DNA from: Toxoplasma gondii ME49
Lineage: Eukaryota; Apicomplexa; Conoidasida; Eucoccidiorida; Sarcocystidae
Reading direction: 5' to 3'
Assembly: GCF_000006565.2 (NCBI RefSeq)
Contig: NC_031470.1
Span: 1,490,954 to 1,554,953, forward strand
DNA length: 64,000 bases
Part shown: piece after piece, positions 26,528-37,788 of the stretch
Numbering within the stretch: the stretch's first letter is position 1
How the letters are laid out: every line of letters starts with the position of its first letter
The notes under the pieces: model-generated
Database searches by the model: none
Told to the model about the DNA's origin: nothing
The model's input: only the letters and a program-made list of their open reading frames with translations
Program-made: the position numbers and the translations under genes

Positions 26528-27010
26528 AATCTGGTTTAGGTTTTTCGGACTTTGCCAGTCTCACGACAGCCCGCCAATACAAAATGAAGCAAAATCTAGC
26601 GTGCCTTCTGTGCACGGATGAATATGGGTGTTCTGAATGGGCGCCGACTTTTTACGCGTCTACGTATACACAATCATGACCGCAAGCAAGAAACATAAGC
26701 GCAAAATGTCCGTCGAGAGCTTATTGATTTCCTATGCAGGACTCCATCACAGGCTCAGATGTGAAACATCCTCTGCAAGGCAGAAGGTTCCACAGCGAGT
26801 GCTGGTTATGGTGTCCTGATCAGCTGTACATCGGTTGCTGAAGCGTCTTTTGTGTCGCCTGCTTTGCTAAATCACCCATACAAGAATGCCGCACTGCGGA
26901 GCATGGGGAAAAAGGCAGTTTCTTAGGGAGAACTCAGAGGCAGTTGCCACTATTAACGCTTCAGAGTGTGGCATCTTTGCAAAGATACACAAGGACTAGG
27001 CTTGCGTGAT
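26528..27010. other. intergenic region downstream of the kinase
   Basis: Probably kinase 3' untranslated sequence. Only short open frames are present; I see no repeat or RNA gene. Confidence 0.4.
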
Positions 27011-27409
27011 CTATGAGCCCAGCCGCCAAAATATCGCACCAATCGCAAATGCAGTCACTTTTTCCCATTGTTTCTCGTACGCGTGTCTGACAGTTTGACC
27101 GTATCCTGGTGGGAGACTGTCTGTCCACTTTTTGAAGACCTTCGCTTTCTCGGGATGTCTCTGTGCAAGTGGGGCATAGCTTGACACTGCAGTTTGCCGT
27201 TCAGCGTTATATTCACAAATGCGTGTTGAACGGCACGGTAAAACCGTCAAGCAATTCAAAACGCTGCACATACAAATCGAAATTGTCAATGCAAGATACA
27301 CAACAGTTGCTCGCCTTCAAGATACCCACTGTGTATTTTGGAGTGGTTCTTTGAAAAGCTTCCGCAGCATCAGCAGAACCATTACGGTTTCGCCGGCGCG
27401 GATGTACAT
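27011..27409 (-). CDS. possible small protein of 77 residues (two exons)
   Basis: Exon 1 is 27409-27326 and exon 2 is 27160-27011, both in phase 0. Exon 1 begins with a Met followed by a short hydrophobic/basic helix (VMVLLMLRKLF). Exon 2 follows a canonical CACAG acceptor and reads RHPEKAKVFKKWTD, LPPGYGQTVRHAYEKQ and a C-terminal hydrophobic stretch (VTAFAIGAIFW) before the stop at 27011-27013. Size, basic charge and one hydrophobic end segment are typical of small mitochondrial inner-membrane complex subunits, but I recognise no family. The donor after exon 1 (GTATCT) is weak, and another upstream exon in a different frame (27455 and below) is possible. Exon 2 is the best-supported part. 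Confidence 0.4.
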
Positions 27410-28119
27410 GACCAAAATCGACGATGTCCTTCATTGGTCTGCCGACCAGAATCACTGTATCGACTTCATGCTAACATCTCCACGAAGCGACTCGTCTACA
27501 GCAAGAAAACAACCGTTCGTTGTGTTTCTTTGTGGCAGCCTACTGTCGGCCTGCAGAAGCAGACGACAAATTTCTACCTTTAAGAAAGAACCATTAACCC
27601 TCAGTGGCGGCGAGGTTTACGCTTTACGCGTCTTTAATCCACCCATGTATCCACGTGGAGAGTTAGATAACTGAACCTGCCTTTATATATATCCCATCTT
27701 TCTCCGTCAAACACCTCAATTTTTCTATCGCATTCGGTATCTGTCAACTGCTCTCTTCATAGCGCCACAAGACTAGAATGTCTGAAACTACGTCGCTTCC
27801 TCCGGAGTACATTCTTCTTACTCCTGTTCCCTCTTGCTCCTGTTCCTTTCCCTTTTCCCAGTTCCTCCACCACCAGAATGCCAACGCCACAACCCTTGAG
27901 GTTTCGTTATCGTTCGGCATTCGTAGGCAACGACATTGATCGTGTCTCCACGTTCGTCATATGTCTGCTCACACTGCCACATGCCCCGGCCTCTAGCATC
28001 CTCAGGCCTGTTCTGGCACCCTTCAGCGTCCCTTCAAGCATTCCTTCTGATCCTGTTCCTCCCGTTTCCGCTCCATGGATGCACTGAACGCCTTTGCTCC
28101 TTGTATTTGCCTCCAATCA
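27410..28119. other. intergenic region between small gene and glycyl-tRNA synthetase
   Basis: Contains the expected 3' untranslated region of the synthetase and promoter of the small gene. Pyrimidine-rich on the plus strand at 27700-28080. The open frame at 27878-28087 is Pro/Ser/Val-rich without splice or family support. Confidence 0.4.
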
Positions 28120-31100
28120 TTAATTCATCGGATTGTTGGGAGCGCCTTTCCGTTGCGGTTCTGACGGCTTCCAACAAAAGTCTTGAAATCGAAATTCGGT
28201 GCGCTCCTTCAGAAAGCTTTCTGCCTCTTCGAACTTTAGTCTTCGCTGTTCAGCAGAGTTTCGCCATCGCACCGTCACGGTGCCGTCGTTCAATGATGTC
28301 CGGTCAAGTGTGAAGCAAAAGGGTATCCCTAGCCCGTCTGCACGGCGGTATCTGGAACGACAGAAAAATATAGAGGAAAGCAGAAGAAACCACAATACGA
28401 CGAGAAAAGTGGATAAATAAGGGGAAAGAAGGAATTTATCAGATGGAAGAATGGAAAGGGAGTGAAACACAGGGAATTGAAACCAGAAACTCGCTGCGGG
28501 AAACGTCTGAGATAAAGGCAGTACAACCCGTGCAATGCTTGAAGTCAGCGTGTCGAGAGTGACCTGCAGCCATCAGTGTACAATCGCGTGAGATGAATTC
28601 GTATACTCCGGGTTCAGTCTCGTGCGTCCTTTCACAGTGGAATCCCAGGGCCTCAGGTACGTTTGTCCGCACGATAAAGGAGAAGAAGCAAGCTTTTCAC
28701 GGATGGCGAACGATCATTTGGGAATGCACTTTCTCCAACATATGCACTGCTGAAACAGAGCAACAAAATCCATCTTATGTCCCCACAGGTCACCGAAGTG
28801 TTCGCTAGCAAGAGCTGCCGCTCGGACTACCAAGCTGCTGGTCTCCGTCTGTCTTTATTTCTGTTTCATTCACTCACACAGTGACAAATATGACTAGGCT
28901 TTTACACTAATAGCATGCCCTTACCGTCTTCCAATCGAGGTGGAGGAGAAATCCCACAAAACGCTAAATCCCCTTTCGCGTAACCAGCCACAGAGCCTAC
29001 GAGCTAGATATCACATAGAGGCAAAGAAGGAAAACGCGGCAGCGGCAATGTGTACACAAGCCAGAAAAGCAACGGAGCGATGAAGACGTCGAGAAAAATA
29101 AGATTGGCTATTGGGCCCAACCAGCCACAAAAGGCAACTGAGAACAGTAGCTGATGTCACGGGGAGCGATGTAAGAGCGAATACGGTGGAAATCGAGATG
29201 GGCCCAACCAGCCACAAAAGGCAACTGAGAACAGTAGCTGATGTCACGGGGAGCGATGTAAGAGCGAATACGGTGGAAATCGAGATTCCAGGAAGACGAC
29301 AGAGACGAGCAAAGGCCACGATATAAAGAGGAAAACACGCTATATGCGCGGCTATGTGGAACGTGCTGGTGAGGCTTGTCCTTTTATATCCCGCCGCTCT
29401 GCTCCGTACTTTTCAACTGGACATGTAGCTCAAAGGAGACAAACTTTAACTGGGGCGACTGCCTTTGACTTCGCTGAATGTGATCAAGCACACCAAATAA
29501 TGGAATGGACTGCACTCGCGAAGAAATAGTTAGATGAACTCCAATTCAAGCATGATCGCCCCCCCCCCCCCGTACCTCGTGCTGTTAATTCATGCACGTT
29601 GGTGACGACGGGAAAGACTGCTGCTTGGAAGGGGGCCTACGAAAGACGTCACTCCAGAGATATCAAGACGATCGCAACATGAGCTCTTGGACAAAAACGT
29701 TTGCAGAAGCACAGACAAAGCGACACTTGGGGAAACTGGAGAACCACTGAGGCTGAAGCCACGACCTCCATCAGCGGACAGCATGAAGGAGACATGTGGG
29801 GGGAAATGCAGCAAAACGGCGAGAAAGTGATGACCAAGAGAGACAAGAGAGGGCGCTGCCGTAAGAGGAGAGGGCCTCAGCTGATGCAGAGATAAGGGGG
29901 AAACATCGATGGAACAGTGTCCGTGTCTGATACAGTAGGAGCTTTGATTGCTACCGCACTGCTTGATTGCTTTCTACATTTCCACTCTTCTATCTAGTGC
30001 TATCTGCGCCACCACATCAAGTGGCTGCCTATTACCAATGCCGGATGAAGATTGAGGAAAGTACGCATTTTGCCGTCGACAGTATCTCTAACGAAGGAGG
30101 ATGCTAGGAGCGCAAGGAGAAGTCTGAGAAAAAACAGAACACCACACCAGTCGAAAACGTACACCGAAGAGAGAAATCACGCGCCGTATCTACGAAGTAT
30201 TTCGATGACCAGGTGTTTCGATATTGATATTTATCGATGCGGACCAGGGTTGACAAATCTCCAATCTCATCAGTTCACGCAGGTCATTCAGACAAACACT
30301 GTAACTGTCTTCATCTGTACACCTCTAATTGTCACTCTCCACAGAGAAGGACGAGCCGATGAAATCGTTGATCTGCCGACACCCTTCGACGCTGTAGACT
30401 ATTCGCTTCTCTACCGGCCCATCCATATTCACGTCGCTGGATCCACCAAGTCACCTGCATCCTACGACCTACCTATCACTGCATTTTCAGTCACAAACAG
30501 TCCCTCTATTTTTACTCAGTAATGTGTATTATATCGTTCTGCCTCGCTATACACCGCTCGACAGAACCAAACGTACGCATACAATATATATATATATATA
30601 TATGTACATTCTTCGAGTTAGATACATGCGCATGGAATCACAATGGTATCTACGCTCAGATCGGTGTGGCCCTGGATGTCAGCTCGCTTAGATTCGAACA
30701 CCACACAGGCGGCGAGAAAAAACAACGCGACGACAGTTGAACGAAGAAAGAAACGTCAAACAACAGTGGCACTGGTGGACTATATTCTGCTCTGGAACGG
30801 CCACAAATGGTTCTCCGCTTGGTGTTCCGTCGCCCACTGACACACACCTTTCTAATCCGACAGAGGGCTCGACAACGTGAGGGAGAATTCCGGAGGAAGC
30901 CGAAGACGAAGGCGACGCAGAAGATGCACAATCGGAAGAAGTCGACGAGCTGCCGCTCGCCGGTGGGAGCGCGAGGCTTTGCCCCGAGTGCTGACACAAA
31001 CAAGGGAAGGCGCAACGTGAATGCGACAAGATAGGTCTCGCCCAAGAGTCAACAGGCACTTATGCATGCCCACACACAAATGTATAGTTTCACAGATATA

Positions 31101-34100
31101 ACTAAAGCTACTGTGAAAAAAGTATTCTTTCCATGGAAGGGAATTCTGTAGCTTGCCACGTACTCTAGACGCAACGTATCCATGTATGCAAGACACAAAG
31201 GTGCATTCGTAAAAAAAGTTTGTTACCCTGTGTTTCTTGACTCTGTCGCTCACCTGCTGATGAGCCCTCAAGTCGTTGTCTCCTCGGAGGGAGATGCCAC
31301 AAAGCTCAGCGTCTCCAAAGGGAAAACGAAAAGAAAAGTCAACGCATCTCGAGCTGTAGTGAGAGCGATCCTTCTCGCCCTGTTCTGCGACACTGAGGAG
31401 ATCCGTGGGCAGGCCTGGGGTGAAATCAACGGAGCACAAAGTTTTCGCCTTCAGTATCTTACGACACTAACGTTACCACACATCGGCGACGGTTTAAAAG
31501 TAAACATGCTGGCGCTCTATTGTCACGCGATGCTAAACGCCACAGCATCCTAAGCCGTTGTTGTTTCTGGATTTATGGCAACCCCCATTGAACTAGGATG
31601 GCTATCTGAGACTCAAATGTCGAGAGAAAATCTAGAAAGAAGCGAACAAAGAACGCAACAAAAACAAGCACGAGGAAGAGAATCGAAGACGCACCTCCGT
31701 GAAAATATGAGGCAAGACAAGATTCATAAATGCAGCGTTCGGACAAGGAAAGAGAGCGACGCCGAGAGACGAGACGGAGTTGGGAGAGGACAGGAGATCA
31801 CAGCAAGGTGGGCGAAAATGCACCACGAGAAACATGACCGAGACGAGAACCAAACCATCGGATCAGACAAACGGAATGCGAGAGCAATAGGCAAGAGCTG
31901 GAATTCAAGAAGCAGCGGAAAATGAGAGGTGGGTCTTCTCGTCCTTCACTTTTTGCGCTGTCTCCACGTGGCTTTCACTATTCCTCTCAAGAGCGACAAC
32001 CCACCGATGGCAGTGAAGAAACGCGCCAGCTCGTAGATCCAGGCGTTCAACGTATGGAAGCTGTTTGCCTTTGTAGCGTCCAGGAAGTATCTGAAAGGCG
32101 AACAGGCGCAAGCGTATCGCGCAGGTTGAGAAAGTCGAGGAAAGACAATTTGAAGAAGGAAGTGGCAGGTGAGGAAATTTTGAAGGGGGCACGGTTCTCA
32201 AGAGCATGCGCGGGCCGAGAGGCAGATGTGAGCGAAGACTCGAACCCCCGCTTGACCTTCAGACGCATATCGCAGCCAGGAGTAGGGACGACAACGGAAG
32301 GGGAATCTTACTCGATCTCGAATTGCCGGAACTCGCGCAGACGAAAGAGAAACCGAGAGGTAGAAATCAACTCGTTGCGCCACGAACGCCCTTCCTGTGC
32401 AATGCCAAAGGGCAGCGAAGGTGCGAGGAACGGCGGCAGAAGGCTCCGGTACGAAATGAGCATTTCCTGACGAAACGAGCAGCAGACAGACGACAAGCCA
32501 CGATGTGAGTCCGACGGAAGAAACGGACTCTGGAAGGAAATCAATCGATCCTCGGAGATCGACAAGCAGAGCGCTGGTCCTGAGAATACGGTGGACTGAT
32601 GAGGAACAAACATATCGACACATCGACAGCGAGAGGACGAACACTGGAGGAGACATCCAGGAAGACTGGGTCTCGAAAATCAACAACTGAGAAAAGTGGC
32701 GACGCTCTGCCGCCTGAAAGAAGACAGTCGAGCACGTAGATGCTCAATTCACAGCAGAGGAAACAACGGAAACGGCCTCCACGCTGCACACTCCGAAGGT
32801 GACAGCCGAGAGAGCATACTACCAGAGGAACATGAGACAGTGGTGTGACGCACTGGGCCACAGTTCATAGGTGCACGGAAAGGTAAAACAATTCAGTCGA
32901 CAGAAACTCGCAGTGAGGACTCAGAAGAACTTGGTGCGACAGGCGTTGAATGATCGCGCAGAGAAAGCAAAGGAAATGATCACGAAGAAGCAGACGGAAT
33001 CAAGGAGAACGCAGACGGGCACTCAACACTCTGCATGGTTCTCTTGTGACTTGTGTGTCGTCTTTGCCGTCTTCGGCTCATGGTCCTTAGACTCTTTCAT
33101 ATCGCTTCCCGTTGCTCACCTGGGCAGTTTCAGGTCTGAAAATCCCCGCGCTCTCTTCCGTGTCTGCATCCAGCGGCAAATCGCCTTTCGTATCTCCTCT
33201 ACGGCCTCGTGCGTACCCGAGGGCTTCTTCTCCTCCTTTTCGCTCGCCACTGGGTTCTGTGTCCTTGAGCGAGGTGTAGCGCGAGAGGCGCGTTTGCAGC
33301 ATCAAGTTCCGCAGGTACGGAGTTGACAGGGCCCCGATGCGACCTGTGAGAAACAAACACTCCCCCGAACATCCTACAGCTGTAGAGAGGCTTTTTCGTG
33401 GTCGACGCCCTCTTGCCTCGCCCTGGCAAAGGCTTGAATGACTCTTCTGGGAGACAAAGGCCGTCCTCAAACTCGCGCATGATGCCCCTGTTACGGTCTA
33501 GCAGGCTTTACATTCCGCACCGTGTTCAGCGTCTACCCCCTGCGTTGCCAGGCTTCCAGACAAGGGCAGTTGTTTGTCTCTTCTGCGTCGCTGGTGGCAT
33601 CGAGAGACACGGCTGCACTACTCTCTCTAGTGCACGCTTGTGACTGAGGCGTTCGCACTCTACTTTAGTCTTTCACCGAATGCACTCTGCTCCTTGGCTG
33701 CATCGTTTCGTCTTCACGCCTGCTCAGCGTGACTGGCGTTCCTAGAAAGATACGAAAACATCCTGCTACCGGCTTTCGACGGATTCCCTCTAACACCGAT
33801 GATTACAATGGGAGTCGTCGGAGTGAACGACCAATCTTTGCCTGGTAACGCCTTCGTCTACGCTTCCGCTCGCTGTTACGCGCAGCCTAGAAAGGCGAAT
33901 CCTGGCTACGCATCTGTCCCGCAAAAATCGCTTCCCCTCTCACCCCCAGCACGATGGCGACACCTGGCCCGACTCTTCACACATCGTTTCCTGTGAATGA
34001 ATGGCTTATGGGGCGTTGAATTCATTTCAGTCCAGACCGGTGGACTGCGAAGTTCGCCCGTAGGTAGGACTTCGGGGATAGATGCGTTCGACCATTGCTG

Positions 34101-37100
34101 CAGCTCCTACGCTAGCCTTTCCTGCACCTATACAACTATACAACCGGAGTTGTCTTTTGCTCATTCGTCTTGACCGCTAGAAAAGATCGTGTGTGTCTCT
34201 ATTTCATAACAAGATCCGCAAGGCTCTGCACGCACTCGCCAGACACAAGCCACTCGTCGCCTGCCCTGTCGCCCCGACATCCTCTAGGTTGCTCTGAAGA
34301 GGCCTTCCTCCATCCAGCGAGGAGGCAGCTGGAGACCGGCATGCCGCAGGTCGAGACAGGCGCGAGCGAGAGGGAAACAGCGTGATGAAGAACTCGCAGA
34401 CGAGAGAGAGATAGAATCTGAAAGGAAACTGCAACTTGCAGTTCCCTGGGCCGACCTGTCACAGGCGAAGGAAGCTCCGGAAACCGCTCGAGAGGTGCCT
34501 GACGGGAACGGAAGCGGGAGAGAAAGTTCCGGCGCATACAAAGGTACACCATAAGCGACTCGCAGGACAGTGATTTTATTTTCCTTGCGTCGAGGCACAG
34601 CGCAGCCAACACACGCAAAGAAAAACAATAGTGGGCAAGGATTGTAGACAAACGAAAGAGCAATGCTTAGCAGTGCCGGCCTGGGCAAAGAAGACAGAAA
34701 GCCACTACCCAGCAGAACGGACACTGCCTAGCGACATACCTCCGTCAAAAGCCGCCAGGACGAAAAGGATTCCTTGTGACGAAAACGCCCTTGTTCTTCT
34801 GTTCCTTGTTCATCTCGCTCGCGTATCTTCTTTCCATCTATCTGACAGTGTTCTCGGTTCCCGTCGGCGCAGCTCCTCTGGGCTTCTCGAGCCTCCTCGC
34901 TCGGCCTGAGTGCCGTAGCTGAGAGTGGTCTGACCTCAAATCTGGATCCACGTCGACTGCTGATTTCCTTCTCACGAAACACCAGCGAGTCGGTCCTAAA
35001 GAAGTCAAATTCCAAGCGGCCGCACCGCGAGGCGCACAGAGAGACATAAGTTCTGAGAAACTACCCTGCGGACAATCCGCGCAAACGACAGACAACGCTA
35101 ACCTCACGCGTTTGATCGTGCCCAAGGCGCAGAGGCGTTAGCAAAGAGATATTCCCAGCTTCAGATACAGTTCTGTCTTGACATATCAAAATCAGAATAC
35201 AGACGAAAACAGTGTGAAAACCGCGGTGGCCTCTATCCTGCGTAGACGCCTCTAGATGCCTGAACCAACATATGTATAAATCTACAGATATATAATATGT
35301 ATATATATGTATGTTAGTCTAAATGTAAATATATGTACGTTGGTGTCACAGCAGAGAGACGCGTATACGTGGATCACGTTGTGCATGCGGGAGAGCAGAA
35401 AAAGGCGGGGGGAAGAGAAATATCGAATGGCAGAAGGCGCGCGAGCGTGAAGCTCAAGGAACAAGAGAAGGAGCAGAGAGGGAGACAAAGAGAGAAAGAA
35501 GTCTCCGAGCAGAACGTCTTCGCCTTTCGGTTTTCCTAACGCGTAGTAGCACCTGATGTCTCTCCATCGGTTCCGAGGCACCATGGTAGTCGCGTACCTG
35601 AACACCTGCCCGGTGTCTCTACAGCGAACAACGGAGTCCACGAAATGACGGGTGTGACCGCTACCTGCCCAGACAGCTGCAGGCCCGAGACATGCTGTTT
35701 CCACAGCGAAGATCGGTCCCCAAGGTGGTGGTATAAACGCGCCTTCTGCTCTCCTCCCTTCTCCGCGTTCTCTCGCCTCTTCGCAGACGTCGCTTTCCCC
35801 GGCTTGGGAGCGCTTCCTGTCAGTCTGTGTCTCCCGCATCCACGCCGCGTTGCTCGCGGATGAACGCTCCTCTGCCTCGTCTCTGCTTTCTCTGCTTTGT
35901 TCAGCCGCCCGCTTCTGCTGGATCGGATGAAGAGGCTCCGTAGGCTCCTTCTCGCTCCAGGATGGTCCGCGCCAGCGAAACTCAGGGAGGGAGACGGACT
36001 GCGAGTGGCGGGGCGGGGATGGAGAGAGAAGCAGGGGGAGACTTCTGAGGTCCTTTGTCAAAGCGTCTCCCGGTGCCTCAGGCGACAAAGAAGCCAGATC
36101 GCGGTGCAGAGAAGTCGACAATGGTTCGCATGCATCGCGAAGGAAAAAGGAATTCAATGCCCGCCGGAGATTTTGAAGCAGCCGGTGGCCGACAGCTCCA
36201 AAGTCGACTGTGCCCTTCAGGCCCCCATACAGCTCAGCGGCCTGAGAGCGCAGAAGGCGAAAGAAGGAAACGCAGAAACTGAAGAGAACGCCACAAAAAA
36301 AGAAAAAAACTGAAAAGAGCACATTATGGGCGAGAGGAAAAGCGTGACTGGAGAGGGAAGACGACAGCGAGTGAAGGGGATTATAACAAGACAGAAGAGA
36401 GAGAAGGAAGGAGAGGCAGACCAATGAAAGAGGGAGAGAGAAGGGAGGAGAGGCAGACCAATGAAAGAGGGAGAGAGGCTGAGCGAGATCCAGAGAGCGC
36501 CGGGGAGTATGGAAAACACAGACAGGAGGGCAAGAGCCTGAGAAGAGTCAAACGTGAGAGGGGGAGACGAAGAATGAGACGCAGTGCATGCAGAACAGAT
36601 TCCACGGTAACCGGAAGCTCGCCAGAGTCGACGTGACGGAACGACGAGGAACGCCACCCTGTTGAGAGAATCTGAGAGGAGAGGGAGGGGAAGAGAAGAG
36701 AAAAGAGAGGCAAAAGACGACCGAGGACTTGGCAATTTGTGCGGAGGGGAGACGGAGACACATGAGGAATTGAAACGAACTTCACGAGACAGAGGCGACC
36801 CTCGTCTTGTGTCAGGTTAACGAAAAGTTAAGACAGGCAGACGTTCGTTTGGTAGACTCCAGAGTTCGAGAACAAGAGAACGGGGATTACCATGCGAAGG
36901 CCGAAGGCCTGAGCGTACCGGCACAACGATGGCATGGTCCTTGCAGAACGTCTTCAGATCTTGAAGTGAGAGACAAAGTCTTTTAACAGGCTCAGCAGGA
37001 CCGGGGAAAACACCGAAACGTTTGTCGATTGGCAGGAGAGGCCGCACACCCGTTTGTCTGACGCCTGGTTGCTGTGGTTTCCTCTCTCTGCCTTTCAGAG

Positions 37101-37788
37101 AACTTTCCATCACCTCGCCAGCTGTGACACCCTCGGCGTCTCGGCCGGCGTCTCGGTCGGCGTCTCGGTCGGCGTCTCGCGCCGCTGCGCATTGTCCCCG
37201 AGAGCAGTTGAGAGGCGGCTGTCGAATTCGAGTCGCTTCCTCTTTCCTCTCGATGGACGGTTCGTTCGTCGGCATCCGCGACAGAGCGGCACCGAGACGC
37301 CCTAGCCGTCTGTCTCCTTCAGTCGCCTGTGCACCGGAGACGTTCGTTGCCCTCCGGCCGCCAGTGGGCGAGAAGGAGAGGCGAACGCTGTTCCGGCAGA
37401 GAGAAGACGCGAAAGAGGCGCCGTTCGCCTGTCCACCTCCAGCGCCGAGGGAAGGCGGACGAAGCGGAGGCAGAGAGGACGCGGCGAGAGAAGAAGAAGC
37501 AGACGGAGAGGAAGGAAAGGCGAACGAGTACGGACGAGGAGTAAACTGGAATAGACTCGCGCGTGACGTCTTGCTGTCTCCTGACGCACCATACGGCGTG
37601 AGTGGCGAAGCGACAGTCGACAGCTCTTTGCCGTTCAGCAAGGAGAACGCGAGAGCTCCGAGCCGCCTTCGATGAAGAGGAAAGGCACTGCCGCTAGGGG
37701 GAAACGCCAGACTGACTGCAGGGATGAAACGGAAGAGAGAAGACACAACGCAGAAGAAGAAAGAGGAGAGAAGACGCACACCCACCAT
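28120..37788 (-). CDS. GlyRS: glycyl-tRNA synthetase, class II alpha2 type, probably apicoplast-targeted
   Basis: Charges tRNA-Gly with glycine using ATP. Exons (5' to 3'): 37788-36919, 36241-35598, 35052-34935, 34293-34236, 33343-33120, 32466-32312, 32090-32005, 31414-31254, 30990-30848, an unresolved exon (perhaps near 29750-29655), 29003-28925 (or from 28996), 28351-28120. The N-terminus is a hydrophobic signal peptide (VRLLSSFFFCVVSSLF) followed by a Ser/Arg-rich leader of about 230 residues, the bipartite pattern used for apicoplast import. Family landmarks in order: ELYGGLKGTVDFGAVG, VWAGSGHTRHF, a Cys pair (LCASRCG), YLRNLMLQT, RPETAQ at about 633-638, LPFGIAQEGRSWRNEL with RLREFRQFEIE (class II motif 2 region), FRFPFGDAELCGI, HVVEPSVGLER (motif 3), and the anticodon-binding domain SSTSIGRRYRRADGLGIPF. 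An insertion of about 125 residues lies between the first two landmarks. The third and fourth exons are less certain than the rest. Confidence 0.92.
29112..29286. repeat. exact 87-bp tandem duplication
   Basis: Two adjacent, identical 87-bp copies (29112-29198 and 29199-29285) lie in an intron of the glycyl-tRNA synthetase gene. Because 87 is a multiple of three, open frames run through both copies on both strands, but no splice-supported exon uses them. Confidence 0.95.
37135..37182. repeat. 12-bp tandem repeat within synthetase exon 1
   Basis: About four copies of a ggcgtctcggtc-type unit. On the minus strand they encode an alternating Arg-Asp-Ala-Asp repeat in the leader region of the glycyl-tRNA synthetase, so copy number changes would not shift the frame. 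Confidence 0.9.

Noticed and set aside
29111..29326. Two-fold repeated peptide on the plus strand
   Set aside because: This is the 87-bp tandem duplication read in an arbitrary frame within an intron of a minus-strand gene.
30052..30522. 156-codon plus-strand frame in a synthetase intron
   Set aside because: It has low coding character, no family signal and no splice or promoter context.
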